A DNA stretch of 64,000 bases. Origin: JAENVT01 sp963720775. GTDB taxonomy: Bacteria; Actinomycetota; Acidimicrobiia; Acidimicrobiales; Ilumatobacteraceae. The translations under genes and the position numbers were made by a program. The stretch is taken from assembly GCA_963720775.1 (NCBI GenBank), contig CAVRGR010000007.1, positions 948,829 through 1,012,828 of the forward strand, written 5' to 3'. Positions within the stretch are counted from its first letter, which is position 1. Each line of letters opens with the position of its first letter. The notes under the pieces are model-generated. The model was given only the letters and a program-made list of their open reading frames with translations. It was not told where the DNA came from and made no database searches. Below are positions 1 to 7,579 of this stretch, in pieces.

Positions 1-367
1 CCGGCGCCTGCGTCATCTGCTCCCACATTGCTGCCGCCAACTGGCTGCGAGCCGAGTTGCGAGTGCACACGAACAGCGCCCGGCGCGGCGCGAGCTGACG
101 GCCTGGCACGAGCCCGACGAAGGACTCGTGCAGCAGATGCACGTACCGTCGCCGCCCGTCTCCGCTCGATCGGGAGCGGTTGACAATCCCCACCTCCTCG
201 AGCACATCGAGATGGTGGGCCAGGAGGTTCGACTCGATCCCGATCAGGCGACGTAACTCCACGGGAGCTCGATCGGAGGCCATCAGTTCATCGACGATGG
301 CCAACCGCATCGGATCTCCGAGCGCTGCGTGACGGTTGGCCCTGTCGCGCAGGTTGTCGGAGATCAC
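1..367 (-). CDS. ArsR regulator / arsenate reductase (LMW-PTP) fusion, partial
   Basis: Reads from a GTG at 367 leftward off the window edge (122 codons seen). Residues ~1-85 form an ArsR-type winged helix (RHAALGDPMRLAIVDEL, then a recognition helix ending LLAHHLDVLEEVGIV). Residues ~100-122 begin a low-molecular-weight phosphatase fold with the catalytic loop FVCTRNSARSQ (C-x5-R), the active-site signature of thioredoxin/mycothiol-type arsenate reductases. ArsR-ArsC fusions are known in actinobacteria: the reductase converts arsenate to arsenite and the HTH half regulates the operon. The gene lacks an ATG, so the start is a choice: it is the first in-frame start before the upstream palindrome. 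The C-terminal part lies outside the window. Its position beside arsI, arsM and arsR supports the role. Confidence 0.8.
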   Translation of the reverse strand, partial: MISDNLRDRANRHAALGDPMRLAIVDELMASDRAPVELRRLIGIESNLLAHHLDVLEEVGIVNRSRSSGDGRRRYVHLLHESFVGLVPGRQLAPRRALFVCTRNSARSQLAAAMWEQMTQAP

Positions 368-381
368 GACAACGACTGTAA

Positions 382-418
382 TCACTCAGTATTGATTGAC
401 GCAATATTCTGCGAGTGA
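382..418. promoter_or_regulatory. Nested inverted repeat, likely ArsR operator
   Basis: Outer arms TCACTC (382-387) and GAGTGA (413-418) are perfect. An inner perfect pair TATTG (390-394) and CAATA (402-406) is separated by 7 nt. The repeat is 15 bp upstream of the GTG of the ArsR-ArsC fusion. It is AT-rich against a GC-rich background, as expected for an ArsR-family operator. Binding is inferred, not shown. Confidence 0.55.
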
Positions 419-453
419 ACGGGTGGCCTGTGACGGCGACCCCACAGATGTGC

Positions 454-876
454 TCAGCAGCAGCTGTTGCTTGCTGCCGGTACACCGTCCCTGCCCGGGA
501 CCGGATGCATGACGGGTGCATCGGCCAGCACGGTGTAGATCTCCCAGGGGATCTCCGGCCCGGTGACCCACACCTTGTCTTGAACAGCGAAGCAACACGT
601 GGTCGACTCCTGCAGCTCACAGGCGGCGCCTTCGAGCTCCATCCTGGTCGCGGCTGCCTTGACCTCGTCGGTGGATTCGACCTCGACGCCGATGTGGTTG
701 AGACTGCCTGGCGCTCCGTCGCCGGCGATCAGCACGAGCTTGAGCGGCGGCTCGGCGATGGCGAAGTTGGCATAGTTCTCGCGCACCTTGTTCGGTGGGG
801 TCTGGAACAGCTTGGTGTAGAACTCGATGGATGCATCGAGATCGCCGACGTTGAGTGCGAGCTGGACTCGGGACAT
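454..876 (-). CDS. arsI: ArsI-type C-As lyase / CadI-family VOC protein
   Basis: Product of 140 residues with a vicinal-oxygen-chelate fold. It begins MSRVQLALNVGDLDASIEFY and carries TTCCFAVQDKVW with the vicinal cysteine pair C94-C95 that binds trivalent methylarsenicals in ArsI. Candidate Fe(II) ligands are Q5, H61 and E112. The C terminus ends in another Cys pair. ArsI cleaves the carbon-arsenic bond of MAs(III) and of reduced aromatic arsenicals, giving As(III). Start: two ATGs are adjacent (877-879 and 874-876 on the complement); an AGGAGG lies 2 nt from the first but 5 nt from the second, so I chose the second. It is divergent from the ArsR gene at 1009 with a shared palindrome between them. 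CadI is the alternative family name; the TTCC motif favours ArsI. Confidence 0.87.
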   Translation of the reverse strand: MSRVQLALNVGDLDASIEFYTKLFQTPPNKVRENYANFAIAEPPLKLVLIAGDGAPGSLNHIGVEVESTDEVKAAATRMELEGAACELQESTTCCFAVQDKVWVTGPEIPWEIYTVLADAPVMHPVPGRDGVPAASNSCC

Positions 877-904
877 CATTTCCTCCTGGAAAGAAGTGGC
901 GAAT

Positions 905-924
905 ACATTGACATCTGTCAATGT
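905..924. promoter_or_regulatory. Perfect palindrome between divergent arsI and arsR
   Basis: ACATTGACA-TC-TGTCAATGT is a 9-bp perfect inverted repeat with a 2-nt centre. It lies 29 bp upstream of arsI and 84 bp upstream of the arsR start. A partial repeat of one arm (ATGTCAATG) recurs at about 957-965. It is the obvious operator for the ArsR protein encoded next to it and would control both directions. Confidence 0.65.
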
Positions 925-995
925 GTCGATGGTGACTGTACCGAGAAGATAGATGAATGTCAATGCAGTTGGAAGAATTCTTCGACGATCTTCGA

Positions 996-1001
996 TATGG
1001 T
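996..1001 (+). promoter_or_regulatory. Leaderless -10 hexamer for arsR (TATGGT)
   Basis: TATGGT ends 7 nt before the ATG at 1009, and there is no Shine-Dalgarno sequence. This spacing puts the transcription start at the start codon and matches other genes in the window, so it favours 1009 over the ATG at 997, which lies inside the hexamer. Confidence 0.45.
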
Positions 1002-1008
1002 TTCGGGC

Positions 1009-1350
1009 ATGGTTCAACGCAAGACGATCACCCTCGATCCGATCTCGTGTTGCGCGCCGGTGCGCGCCGACGTTCTGGACGAAGACCAGGCCGTCGTTCT
1101 TGCACAGTCGTTCGCTGCGTTGGCCGACCCGATCCGTCTTCGGCTGCTCTCGATCGTTGCGGCTTCGGAGGCCGATGAAGTGTGTGCGTGCGATCTTGTC
1201 GAGCCCTCGGGCCGCTCGCAGCCGACGGTCAGTCACCACATGAAGATCCTCGTCGACGCAGGATTGGTCGAGCGTGACAAGCGCGGCTTGTGGGTCTGGT
1301 ATCGGGTCGTGCCGAGCCGTCTCGAGGCGTTGCGGGCGGTACTCGGCTAA
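1009..1350 (+). CDS. arsR: ArsR-family As(III)-responsive repressor
   Basis: A 113-residue winged-helix repressor. The wing-helix region reads FAALADPIRLRLLSIV and the recognition helix QPTVSHHMKILVDAGLV. An N-terminal vicinal pair C14-C15 and a CAC motif (C59, C61) in EVCACDL supply thiols for As(III). This resembles the Corynebacterium-type ArsR, which uses an N-terminal Cys pair plus one Cys near the helix. It is expected to release the palindrome at 905-924 when arsenite binds, so it regulates itself and the divergent arsI. The reading frame is open far upstream, but that part is antisense to arsI and is not coding. The start was chosen from the leaderless hexamer 7 nt upstream; the ATG at 997 is the alternative. 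Confidence 0.85.
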   Translation: MVQRKTITLDPISCCAPVRADVLDEDQAVVLAQSFAALADPIRLRLLSIVAASEADEVCACDLVEPSGRSQPTVSHHMKILVDAGLVERDKRGLWVWYRVVPSRLEALRAVLG

Positions 1351-1457
1351 GCGGGCTCAGACGACGGCTCCTCCCCGCTCAACCGGGTGGGATTGCCGAG
1401 CACGAACGAGCCCGACAACAGCGCCAGTGCGAACGCGAGCGCCTTGACGGTTGGCCT
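1347..1457 (-). pseudogene. Possible 3' remnant of a membrane-protein gene
   Basis: Between the two arsR genes the complement reads one hydrophobic helix followed by a polar tail (KALAFALALLSGSFVLG, then NPTRLSGEEPSSEPA and a TAG). Codon choice is GC3-rich and looks like real coding sequence. There is no start codon or upstream coding in a sensible position, because the frame runs antisense into the next arsR. It may be the last transmembrane helix of a lost transporter. The match is weak and chance is possible. Confidence 0.25.
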
Positions 1458-1481
1458 TGAATCGAATATCGTCGATGATCG

Positions 1482-1853
1482 ATGAATGTTTCCCGCGACG
1501 ACGCTTCGACATGGGCGAGCTGGTTCAGAGCGCTTGGTGACCCGACACGCGTGCTGATCCTCAACCTGTTGGCGACCAGCGGTCGGGCGATGTCGGTCGC
1601 CGAGATCGTTGATGCTGTCGACGTCGGCCAGTCGACGGTTTCGCACCATCTCAAGATCCTCGGCGATGTCTGCTTCCTGCTCGTCCACCGTGAAGGAACA
1701 ACGAGCTGGTGGCGTATGAACGAAGACTGTCTCGACTGCTTTCCGACGGCGGCGGAACTCGTCATGGGACGGTTCCCGACCGAGGCACCCTGGGACCAAT
1801 CCGGCCGTGAGCCCAACGCTTCCAGGCAGACCGCGACAAGGAGCTCACGATGA
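1482..1853 (+). CDS. ArsR-family regulator heading the arsM operon
   Basis: A 123-residue winged-helix protein. It has the N-terminal helix WFRALGDPTRVLILNLL and the recognition helix GQSTVSHHLKILGDVC. Candidate metal ligands are C64, in the recognition helix region, and C83/C86 in EDCLDCF; it lacks the CxC motif of the arsR at 1009, so its sensing site differs. Its stop overlaps the ATG of arsM (ATGA), which makes translational coupling likely and implies it regulates the arsM-acetyltransferase-MFS operon. A TATCGT hexamer lies 9 nt upstream of the ATG. The last ~25 residues are polar and low in conserved features. Confidence 0.82.
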   Translation: MNVSRDDASTWASWFRALGDPTRVLILNLLATSGRAMSVAEIVDAVDVGQSTVSHHLKILGDVCFLLVHREGTTSWWRMNEDCLDCFPTAAELVMGRFPTEAPWDQSGREPNASRQTATRSSR

Positions 1854-2590
1854 CCAGCGGCGAGCACGACGACGTACGTGCCGACGTCCAGACGTATTAC
1901 TCAAAGGCAGCAACTCATGCCGCGTCCGGAGGTGCAGCATGCTGCGGTTCCGACAGTGCGAACTTCGGCGCCGGCCTCTACGACAGCCTCGACGGCCTGC
2001 CCATCGCCGCATCGCTGGCCAGCATGGGCTGCGGCAACCCGACGGCGGTAGCCGATCTTCGACCGGGTGAGACGGTGCTCGACCTCGGTTCGGGCGGAGG
2101 GATCGATGTGCTTCTCTCAGCCAAGCGGGTGGGACCCACCGGGCATGTCTACGGGCTCGACATGACAACCGAGATGCTCGAACTCGCACGCCGCAACGCC
2201 GATCAGGCGGGAGCGAAGAACGTCGAGTTCCTGTTCGGACACATCGAGTCGATCCCGCTGCCAAACGACTCGGTCGACGTCGTGATCTCCAACTGTGTGG
2301 TCAACCTCTCACCCGACAAGCCAGCGGTGTTCCGTGAGATGTACCGGGTCACGCGCTCGGGCGGACGTATCGGAATCTGCGACATCGTCACCGACGATGA
2401 GCTGACCGAAGCCGAACGGCTCGAACGTGGCTCGTACGTAGGCTGCGTCGCCGGCGCGCTCCACCGAACCGCGTACGACAACGATCTTCGTGCTGCAGGC
2501 TTCGACGAGGTATCGATCACCTACACCCACGCCGTTGGCGATGGCGTGCACGGCGCCATCGTTCGGGCTGTCAAACCTGCCGACGAGTGA
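1850..2590 (+). CDS. arsM: Arsenite S-adenosylmethionine methyltransferase
   Basis: A 246-residue class I methyltransferase. The SAM loop is VLDLGSGGGIDVLLSAK (residues 76-92) and the acidic residue binding SAM is in YGLDMTTEM. Arsenic ligands expected from ArsM structures are visible as C61 (SMGCGNP), C149 (ISNCVVNLS) and C199 (VGCVAGA), and there is an N-terminal Cys pair C31-C32. It methylates As(III) to MAs(III) and further species. Overlaps with the upstream arsR and downstream acetyltransferase genes show one operon. The length is close to bacterial ArsM proteins. An arsI gene that demethylates MAs(III) lies in the same island. Confidence 0.93.
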   Translation: MTSGEHDDVRADVQTYYSKAATHAASGGAACCGSDSANFGAGLYDSLDGLPIAASLASMGCGNPTAVADLRPGETVLDLGSGGGIDVLLSAKRVGPTGHVYGLDMTTEMLELARRNADQAGAKNVEFLFGHIESIPLPNDSVDVVISNCVVNLSPDKPAVFREMYRVTRSGGRIGICDIVTDDELTEAERLERGSYVGCVAGALHRTAYDNDLRAAGFDEVSITYTHAVGDGVHGAIVRAVKPADE

Positions 2591-3096
2591 TGCCGGAGCG
2601 TGATCTCACCATCAGGGCGATGGTCGCCGTCGACTGGCCGGAAGTCAGCGCGATCTACGAGGCCGGCATCGCCACTGGCAACGCGACCTTCGAGGCGGAA
2701 GCGCCGGCCTATGAGGAGTGGGACCGAAGCCACCTCGGGAACCTTCGCCTCGTCACCCATGCCTCCGATGGGACCATCCTCGGCTGGGCCGCGCTGTCTC
2801 CGGTGTCGGACCGCTGCGTCTACGGCGGCGTCGCCGAGAACAGCATCTACATCCACCCCGACACGCGTGGCAACGGAATCGGCACGGTGTTGCTCTCTCG
2901 GCTGATCTCAATGGCCGAGGCCGCCGGTATCTGGACCGTGCAGACCGGGATCTTCCCGACCAACGCGCCCAGCCTCGCGCTGCATCAACGTTGTGGGTTT
3001 CGGATCGTCGGAACTCGCGAGCGCATCGGCCGGCTGAACGGAGCGTGGCGAGACACGCTTCTGCTGGAGCGCCGCAGCGTCACCGTCGGCCGTTGA
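2590..3096 (+). CDS. GNAT N-acetyltransferase, ArsN1/phosphinothricin type
   Basis: A 168-residue GNAT protein of the phosphinothricin/arsinothricin acetyltransferase group. Visible motifs are the N-terminal AMVAVDWPEVSAIYEAGIAT, the family block ATFEAEAP, the acetyl-CoA loop HPDTRGNGIGTVLLSRLI and the C-terminal ALHQRCGFRIVGTRERIG. Members of this group placed in ars operons (ArsN1) acetylate the arsenical antibiotic arsinothricin; others detoxify phosphinothricin. The TGATG overlap with arsM and the downstream exporter support an ars role. The ATG at 2590 was chosen; a GTG directly in front (2587) is also possible. Substrate choice cannot be read from sequence alone. Confidence 0.8.
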   Translation: MPERDLTIRAMVAVDWPEVSAIYEAGIATGNATFEAEAPAYEEWDRSHLGNLRLVTHASDGTILGWAALSPVSDRCVYGGVAENSIYIHPDTRGNGIGTVLLSRLISMAEAAGIWTVQTGIFPTNAPSLALHQRCGFRIVGTRERIGRLNGAWRDTLLLERRSVTVGR

Positions 3097-3113
3097 GCCG
3101 TCGCTCGTTCAAG

Positions 3114-4295
3114 ATGCCACACCCAGAGCGCCCACCGGACGAACGCGGTGGATTGCCAACCGTCGTGGTACTCGGTGTCCTGACGATCACGGCGTACGGT
3201 GGCTGGTACTACGGCTTTGGAGTGCTGCTCGAGCCCATTCGCCGCGATGAGGGGTGGAGCTCCGCTGCACTCGGCACCGTGTTCGGCGCCGCCATATTGG
3301 TCAACGGGCTCGGGTCGGCGATCGGCGGGCGCCTACTCGATCGCGCCGGGCCGCGGCGCACGTTTCTCCTTGCCGCGTTGATCGGTGCCGGTGGTCTCGC
3401 CCTGGCGGCGTTGCAGCACAACGTGGTCTCGTTCGGCGTCTGCTACGCGGTCGGAGGCGGAAGCATCGGTGCCCTCGGCTTCTACCACGTCACCTTGGCG
3501 GCAGCGGCGCGCGCCATGCCCCGGCACGCCACCAGCGCGATCTCCCGACTCACGATGATCGGCGCATTTTCCAGTCTGATCTTCCTGCCGCTGACGGCCT
3601 GGCTGATCGAGCGAACCACCTGGCGTGTGACCCTGGTGATCGATGCTGGCGCGGTAGCCGCCTCATTTCTGTTGGCAGCAGTGGTGGTGCCCGACCATCG
3701 CCGGCCGGCCGTCGTGATTGCCCGCGGCCGTGAGGCGTTTGCGCAAGCCTGGAAGGTTCGCTCGTTCCGCCGTCTTCTGCTGGCGACGCTGCTCAGCGGC
3801 GCGGCGGCCGACCTCGTGCTCGCGTTTCAGGTGCCGATCATGCGATCGGCCGGACTGTCGTTGTCCGTGGCGGCCGCCATCGCCGGCCTGCGCGGAGTTT
3901 CCCAACTCCTTGGTCGGGTACCTCTCGGACTGGTGCTCCGCAGGATGACAGCCCGCCAAGCGCTTGCGGTCGCCCACCTCGGTGCCGCGGCGTCGGCGCT
4001 GCTCCTGCTCGGCCCCGGCGCGCTCCCCGTGGCAATCTGCTTTGGACTCGTCTCCGGCGCCTCGATGGGTGCCAGCTCACCGTTGCAGGGCATCTACACC
4101 GCGGAGCTGGTCGAAACCGAACATCTCGGCATGCTGCTGGGTGTCCAACAAGCCTTCTACGGTGTTGCCGGTGCGGCCGGGCCGATCGTCGCCGGCATCC
4201 TCCTCACGGCGACGGGCTCGTGGCTGGCAGCACTGATCCTCACCGCCGTCGCGTTTGCCGCTGCTTTCCTCACGCTGGTTCGCCGCGGGCGGTGA
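3114..4295 (+). CDS. MFS transporter in the arsM operon
   Basis: A 393-residue major facilitator protein with about 12 hydrophobic segments and the loop 2-3 motif GGRLLDRAGPRRT. It resembles the oxalate/formate and monocarboxylate-like MFS group (GVLLEPIRRDEGWSSAALG). Co-transcription with arsM and the ArsN-like enzyme makes export of methylated or acetylated arsenicals a reasonable inference, but it is not one of the ars permeases I can name with certainty (ArsB, Acr3, ArsP, ArsJ). The start is ambiguous: a TTG at 3093 overlaps the upstream stop, while the ATG at 3114 gives the usual short N terminus. Confidence 0.75.
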   Translation: MPHPERPPDERGGLPTVVVLGVLTITAYGGWYYGFGVLLEPIRRDEGWSSAALGTVFGAAILVNGLGSAIGGRLLDRAGPRRTFLLAALIGAGGLALAALQHNVVSFGVCYAVGGGSIGALGFYHVTLAAAARAMPRHATSAISRLTMIGAFSSLIFLPLTAWLIERTTWRVTLVIDAGAVAASFLLAAVVVPDHRRPAVVIARGREAFAQAWKVRSFRRLLLATLLSGAAADLVLAFQVPIMRSAGLSLSVAAAIAGLRGVSQLLGRVPLGLVLRRMTARQALAVAHLGAAASALLLLGPGALPVAICFGLVSGASMGASSPLQGIYTAELVETEHLGMLLGVQQAFYGVAGAAGPIVAGILLTATGSWLAALILTAVAFAAAFLTLVRRGR

Positions 4296-4361
4296 CGTCT
4301 GTCGGGCCGCCGAGAGATAGGGCGGCCGATAACCTGACTGCCTCACCCAGAGGAGATCTTC

Positions 4362-5870
4362 TTGGCGATCGAGCGTGAGATCAAGTTGACGGCCGACGTC
4401 GATCTGGTCTTGCCCGACCTCACCCATCTGCTGCCCGGTGTCGTCGTTGGACCAGTGTCGACACTGAGACTTGATGCTGTCTACTACGACACGCCCTCGC
4501 TCGCGCTCGCTCGTTGGGGCGTCACGCTGCGGACACGCAGCGGCGAACCGGGCCCGATCTGGACCTTGAAGGTTGCGGCTCGCGACGACGGCCCGGGTTT
4601 GTCACGGCACGAGTACACGTTCGACGAACCACTCGGCTCGGTTCCAGTCGGTGCTCGGATGGCTGCCCGCGCATTGACACGCTCGGACACACTCGGGCCG
4701 GTAGTTCACCTGCTCACCGAGCGTATTCAGTTCACTCTTCAAGCAGACGGACGTCCAGTGTTGAAGGTTTGCGATGACCTGGTCACCGCCGACGGAGGCC
4801 CCGAACCAGTACAACCGTTCCGAGAGGTAGAGCTGGAGTTCGTTGCCGAGCGCATCGACAAGCCGACCCTCAAGGCCGTGAGACGCGTCCTTCGCTCTGC
4901 CGGTTGTCGCCACGAGGAGCCGATTCCCAAAGCGGTGCGTGCCCTCGGTGCAAGCGCTCTCGATCCGCCGGACGTCGCCTCGGTCTCGATCACGAAGCAC
5001 GCGACGACCGGGGAGCTGGTGCGTCACGTGATCGGAAAGTCCGTCAATCAGCTCATCGATCGTCACGCCAGCGTCTGGAGCGGCGATGATCCAGAAGACC
5101 TGCACGTATTCCGAGTGGCAGGCCGCCGTTTGCGTTCCGATCTGCGCACGTTCTCGTCGTTCCTCGATGCCGAGCGCACTGCTTGGCTTCGTGACGAACT
5201 GGCGTGGCTCGGCGCGGAGGTGGGAATGGGGCGGGATGCTGACGTGCTCGCTGAACGCCTGCGGACGCAGATGACGCAGCTGCCGCCCGAGGACGCCCAG
5301 TCGGTCGACCGCCTGTTGCAGCGGCTCGCGGACAACACGGCAGCGGCGCGCCAGCACGTGATTGCGGCGTTGACGAGTGAACGCTACGTCGCGTTGCTCG
5401 ACGCACTCGTGGCGGCGGCCGGCAACCCAATGTTCGCCGCCGATCCACAAGGTCTGTCAGACGCGCCGGCACGGTCGATCGTCGTCGATGTTGCCCGCGA
5501 ACCGTGGCTGCGATTGCGCCACGCGGCGAAGGCGCTCACGCCGGAATCCCCGGACGTGGCGTTCCATGCTGTACGCATCAAGGCCAAGCGCGCCCGCTAC
5601 GCGGCGGAGACTGTGGTACCGGTGTACGGCCGCGACGCACGCCGTTTCGCCGAGGCCCTTGCCGATCTCCAATCGGTGCTTGGTGATCACCAAGACACAG
5701 CGGTGGCTGAGGCTTGGCTCCGCGATGCGGCAAAGGCGGTGCCGTCGGCACGCGTGGTGATCGGCGAACTGATAGCCATCGAGCGCCTCGAGCGGATGAG
5801 ACTTCGAAGCCGGTTCACGTCCGTATGGAAGAAGGCATCGCGGCGAGAACTACGGACTTGGCTCGACTGA
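4362..5870 (+). CDS. CYTH and CHAD domain protein
   Basis: A 502-residue two-domain protein. Residues 1-~200 are a CYTH tunnel domain with the signature EREIK (E4, E6, K8), typical of triphosphate- or polyphosphate-binding enzymes. Residues ~215-500 are a CHAD helical domain, rich in conserved His and Arg/Lys (for example EDLHVFRVAGRRLRSDLRTF and HAVRIKAKRARYAAE), which binds polyphosphate. Such fusions are common in actinobacteria. Polyphosphate binding or hydrolysis is a family inference. The start codon is TTG, preceded by the Shine-Dalgarno sequence AGAGGAGA at the proper distance. It is transcribed alone, convergent with the ABC genes. Confidence 0.88.
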   Translation: MAIEREIKLTADVDLVLPDLTHLLPGVVVGPVSTLRLDAVYYDTPSLALARWGVTLRTRSGEPGPIWTLKVAARDDGPGLSRHEYTFDEPLGSVPVGARMAARALTRSDTLGPVVHLLTERIQFTLQADGRPVLKVCDDLVTADGGPEPVQPFREVELEFVAERIDKPTLKAVRRVLRSAGCRHEEPIPKAVRALGASALDPPDVASVSITKHATTGELVRHVIGKSVNQLIDRHASVWSGDDPEDLHVFRVAGRRLRSDLRTFSSFLDAERTAWLRDELAWLGAEVGMGRDADVLAERLRTQMTQLPPEDAQSVDRLLQRLADNTAAARQHVIAALTSERYVALLDALVAAAGNPMFAADPQGLSDAPARSIVVDVAREPWLRLRHAAKALTPESPDVAFHAVRIKAKRARYAAETVVPVYGRDARRFAEALADLQSVLGDHQDTAVAEAWLRDAAKAVPSARVVIGELIAIERLERMRLRSRFTSVWKKASRRELRTWLD

Positions 5871-5893
5871 CGGACTTGGTACCTCGAGGGCCG

Positions 5894-7579
5894 CTACACC
5901 AGGCGGCCGCCGTCGAGGCGTAGCAGTTGATCGGCACGATCGAACGCCACGGCGCGATGCGAGACGGCGATCACCGTGATGCCGGCGTTGGCGAGGTTGG
6001 TCCACAGTTGCAGTTCGGTCTCGATGTCGAGCGCGCTCGACAGGTCGTCGAGCACCACCAGTTCAGGACTGTGCACCAAGGCGCGCGCCGTGGCGACACG
6101 CTGTCGCTGACCGCCGGACAGTCGCAACCCGCGCGGGCCGATCATCGTCCCGGTGCCGTCTGGCATCTCGTCGATGTCCGCGCTCACGGCAGCAAGTTCG
6201 AGGGCCAGCGACAGTTGCGTCTCGTCGATTGTGCCCAGGGCGATGTTGTCGGCAACCGAGTCGGAGATCAGCTGTGGCACCTGCGGCAGGAACGCAGCGT
6301 TCGGTGGTATCAGGAATGCGGCGCGGTCGATGAGGGTGACGCCGTTCCACGCCACGTCGCCGGTGACCTCGGCCTGATGGGCGAGCCCGAGCAGGGCGCG
6401 GAGCATCGTGCTCTTACCCGACCCGATCGGGCCGGTGATGACGGTGAAGCTGCCCCGGCGCACGCTGAAGCTGATGTCGTGCACACCATCACCAGACGGG
6501 TAGAGAGCGCCGAGATGCCGCGCCTCGAGCACGTCGAGCGGTACTCGTTCGGGCCGAGGAGCGGCCGGGCGCACCCGCTGCTGCTTCATGCCGATCGGCA
6601 GATGGCGAACGGTGACCGTGTTGCCCACCTCCGCGTCGGCGACGAGCAGGCTCATCCTGTCGAATGCCACGGACACCTGCTTGCGTCGCGCCAGCATCCT
6701 GCCGACCATGCGTGGCAGGAAGCTGAGCCAACCGAGGTACGCGGAGAACACTGCCAGCTCGCCGACGCTGAAGCGGCCGGCAGCCATCGCGCCGGCGGCG
6801 GACAACAGGACGAGACCCAGGCCGACATCGGCTGCGCCTTGGCTGAAGGCCCACACGCTCTCGTCGAGCACGCGGTCGCGCACGGCCGTGCGCCGCCGAG
6901 CATCGACGAGCTTGCTGAGATGAGCGATGGTCGGCTCGATCGCGTTGTTGACCTTCACGGTGGTGGCTGCCGCCATCACGTCGCCGAGCAGGCCGCTCAC
7001 CGCCGAGGCAGCCACGCGGTCCGCGGCGCGATAGCGCTTGATTCGGGCATCGAGCGTTCGAGTCGCCATGGCCACCCCGACCAGCGGGATCAACAGCATG
7101 AGCGCGGCGCGGCCGTCGACGCTGCCGAGCACCAGCCCGGCCAGAGCGGTGAACACAACTCCGGCGGAGATGTCGACGAAGCCGTCGATGAACATCGTGA
7201 CGTCCTCGACGTCGTCGCGGAAGTGGGTGATGGCCTCGCCGGCCGATCCGACCGGTTGCCCGGCCTCGGGCCCGCCACTGGCCACCTGGGCGGTGAGCAG
7301 GTTGGCGCGCAACAGCGACTGCATGTGCACCCATGCTCGAGTCCACATCAGCGCGCCGACGTGGATGGCGGTCATCCGCGCCACTTCACACATCACCAGG
7401 GCGCCGCCGATCCAGAAGACGCGGGTGTTGTGTCCGGTGGAGAGGGCGTTGAACCCACGCCCGAGCAGCCATCCACTCAGCACGGGAAACGTGAAGAACA
7501 ACACGAACAGCAGATAGCCGCCCCAGAAGCTGCGCGGCTCGTGCTGTGAGACGCGCCAACCGAGTCGCCACACGCTCAT
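5894..7579 (-). CDS. ABC exporter half-transporter, degenerate ATP site half
   Basis: A 561-residue protein with an N-terminal six-helix ABC type 1 membrane domain (first helices ~20-80) and a C-terminal nucleotide-binding domain. Walker A is GPIGSGKST, the signature LSGGQRQRVATARAL, and the H-loop AVSHRAVAF. Walker B reads ELVVLDDLSSALD: the catalytic Glu is replaced by Asp, as in heterodimeric exporters with one weak site. The ATG at 7579 overlaps the TGA of the partner gene (ATGA). A longer open frame upstream is only antisense read-through. Substrate unknown; drug, lipid or peptide export are all possible. Confidence 0.88.
   Translation of the reverse strand: MSVWRLGWRVSQHEPRSFWGGYLLFVLFFTFPVLSGWLLGRGFNALSTGHNTRVFWIGGALVMCEVARMTAIHVGALMWTRAWVHMQSLLRANLLTAQVASGGPEAGQPVGSAGEAITHFRDDVEDVTMFIDGFVDISAGVVFTALAGLVLGSVDGRAALMLLIPLVGVAMATRTLDARIKRYRAADRVAASAVSGLLGDVMAAATTVKVNNAIEPTIAHLSKLVDARRRTAVRDRVLDESVWAFSQGAADVGLGLVLLSAAGAMAAGRFSVGELAVFSAYLGWLSFLPRMVGRMLARRKQVSVAFDRMSLLVADAEVGNTVTVRHLPIGMKQQRVRPAAPRPERVPLDVLEARHLGALYPSGDGVHDISFSVRRGSFTVITGPIGSGKSTMLRALLGLAHQAEVTGDVAWNGVTLIDRAAFLIPPNAAFLPQVPQLISDSVADNIALGTIDETQLSLALELAAVSADIDEMPDGTGTMIGPRGLRLSGGQRQRVATARALVHSPELVVLDDLSSALDIETELQLWTNLANAGITVIAVSHRAVAFDRADQLLRLDGGRLV

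Noticed and set aside
415..1008. Upstream part of the long + strand frame that ends in arsR
   Set aside because: It is antisense to arsI, has no domain similarity, and arsR similarity begins only near 1009.
5927..7549. 540-codon + strand frame across the ABC transporter gene
   Set aside because: Antisense shadow of a GC-rich gene; His/Gly/Asp-rich low-complexity translation and no motifs.
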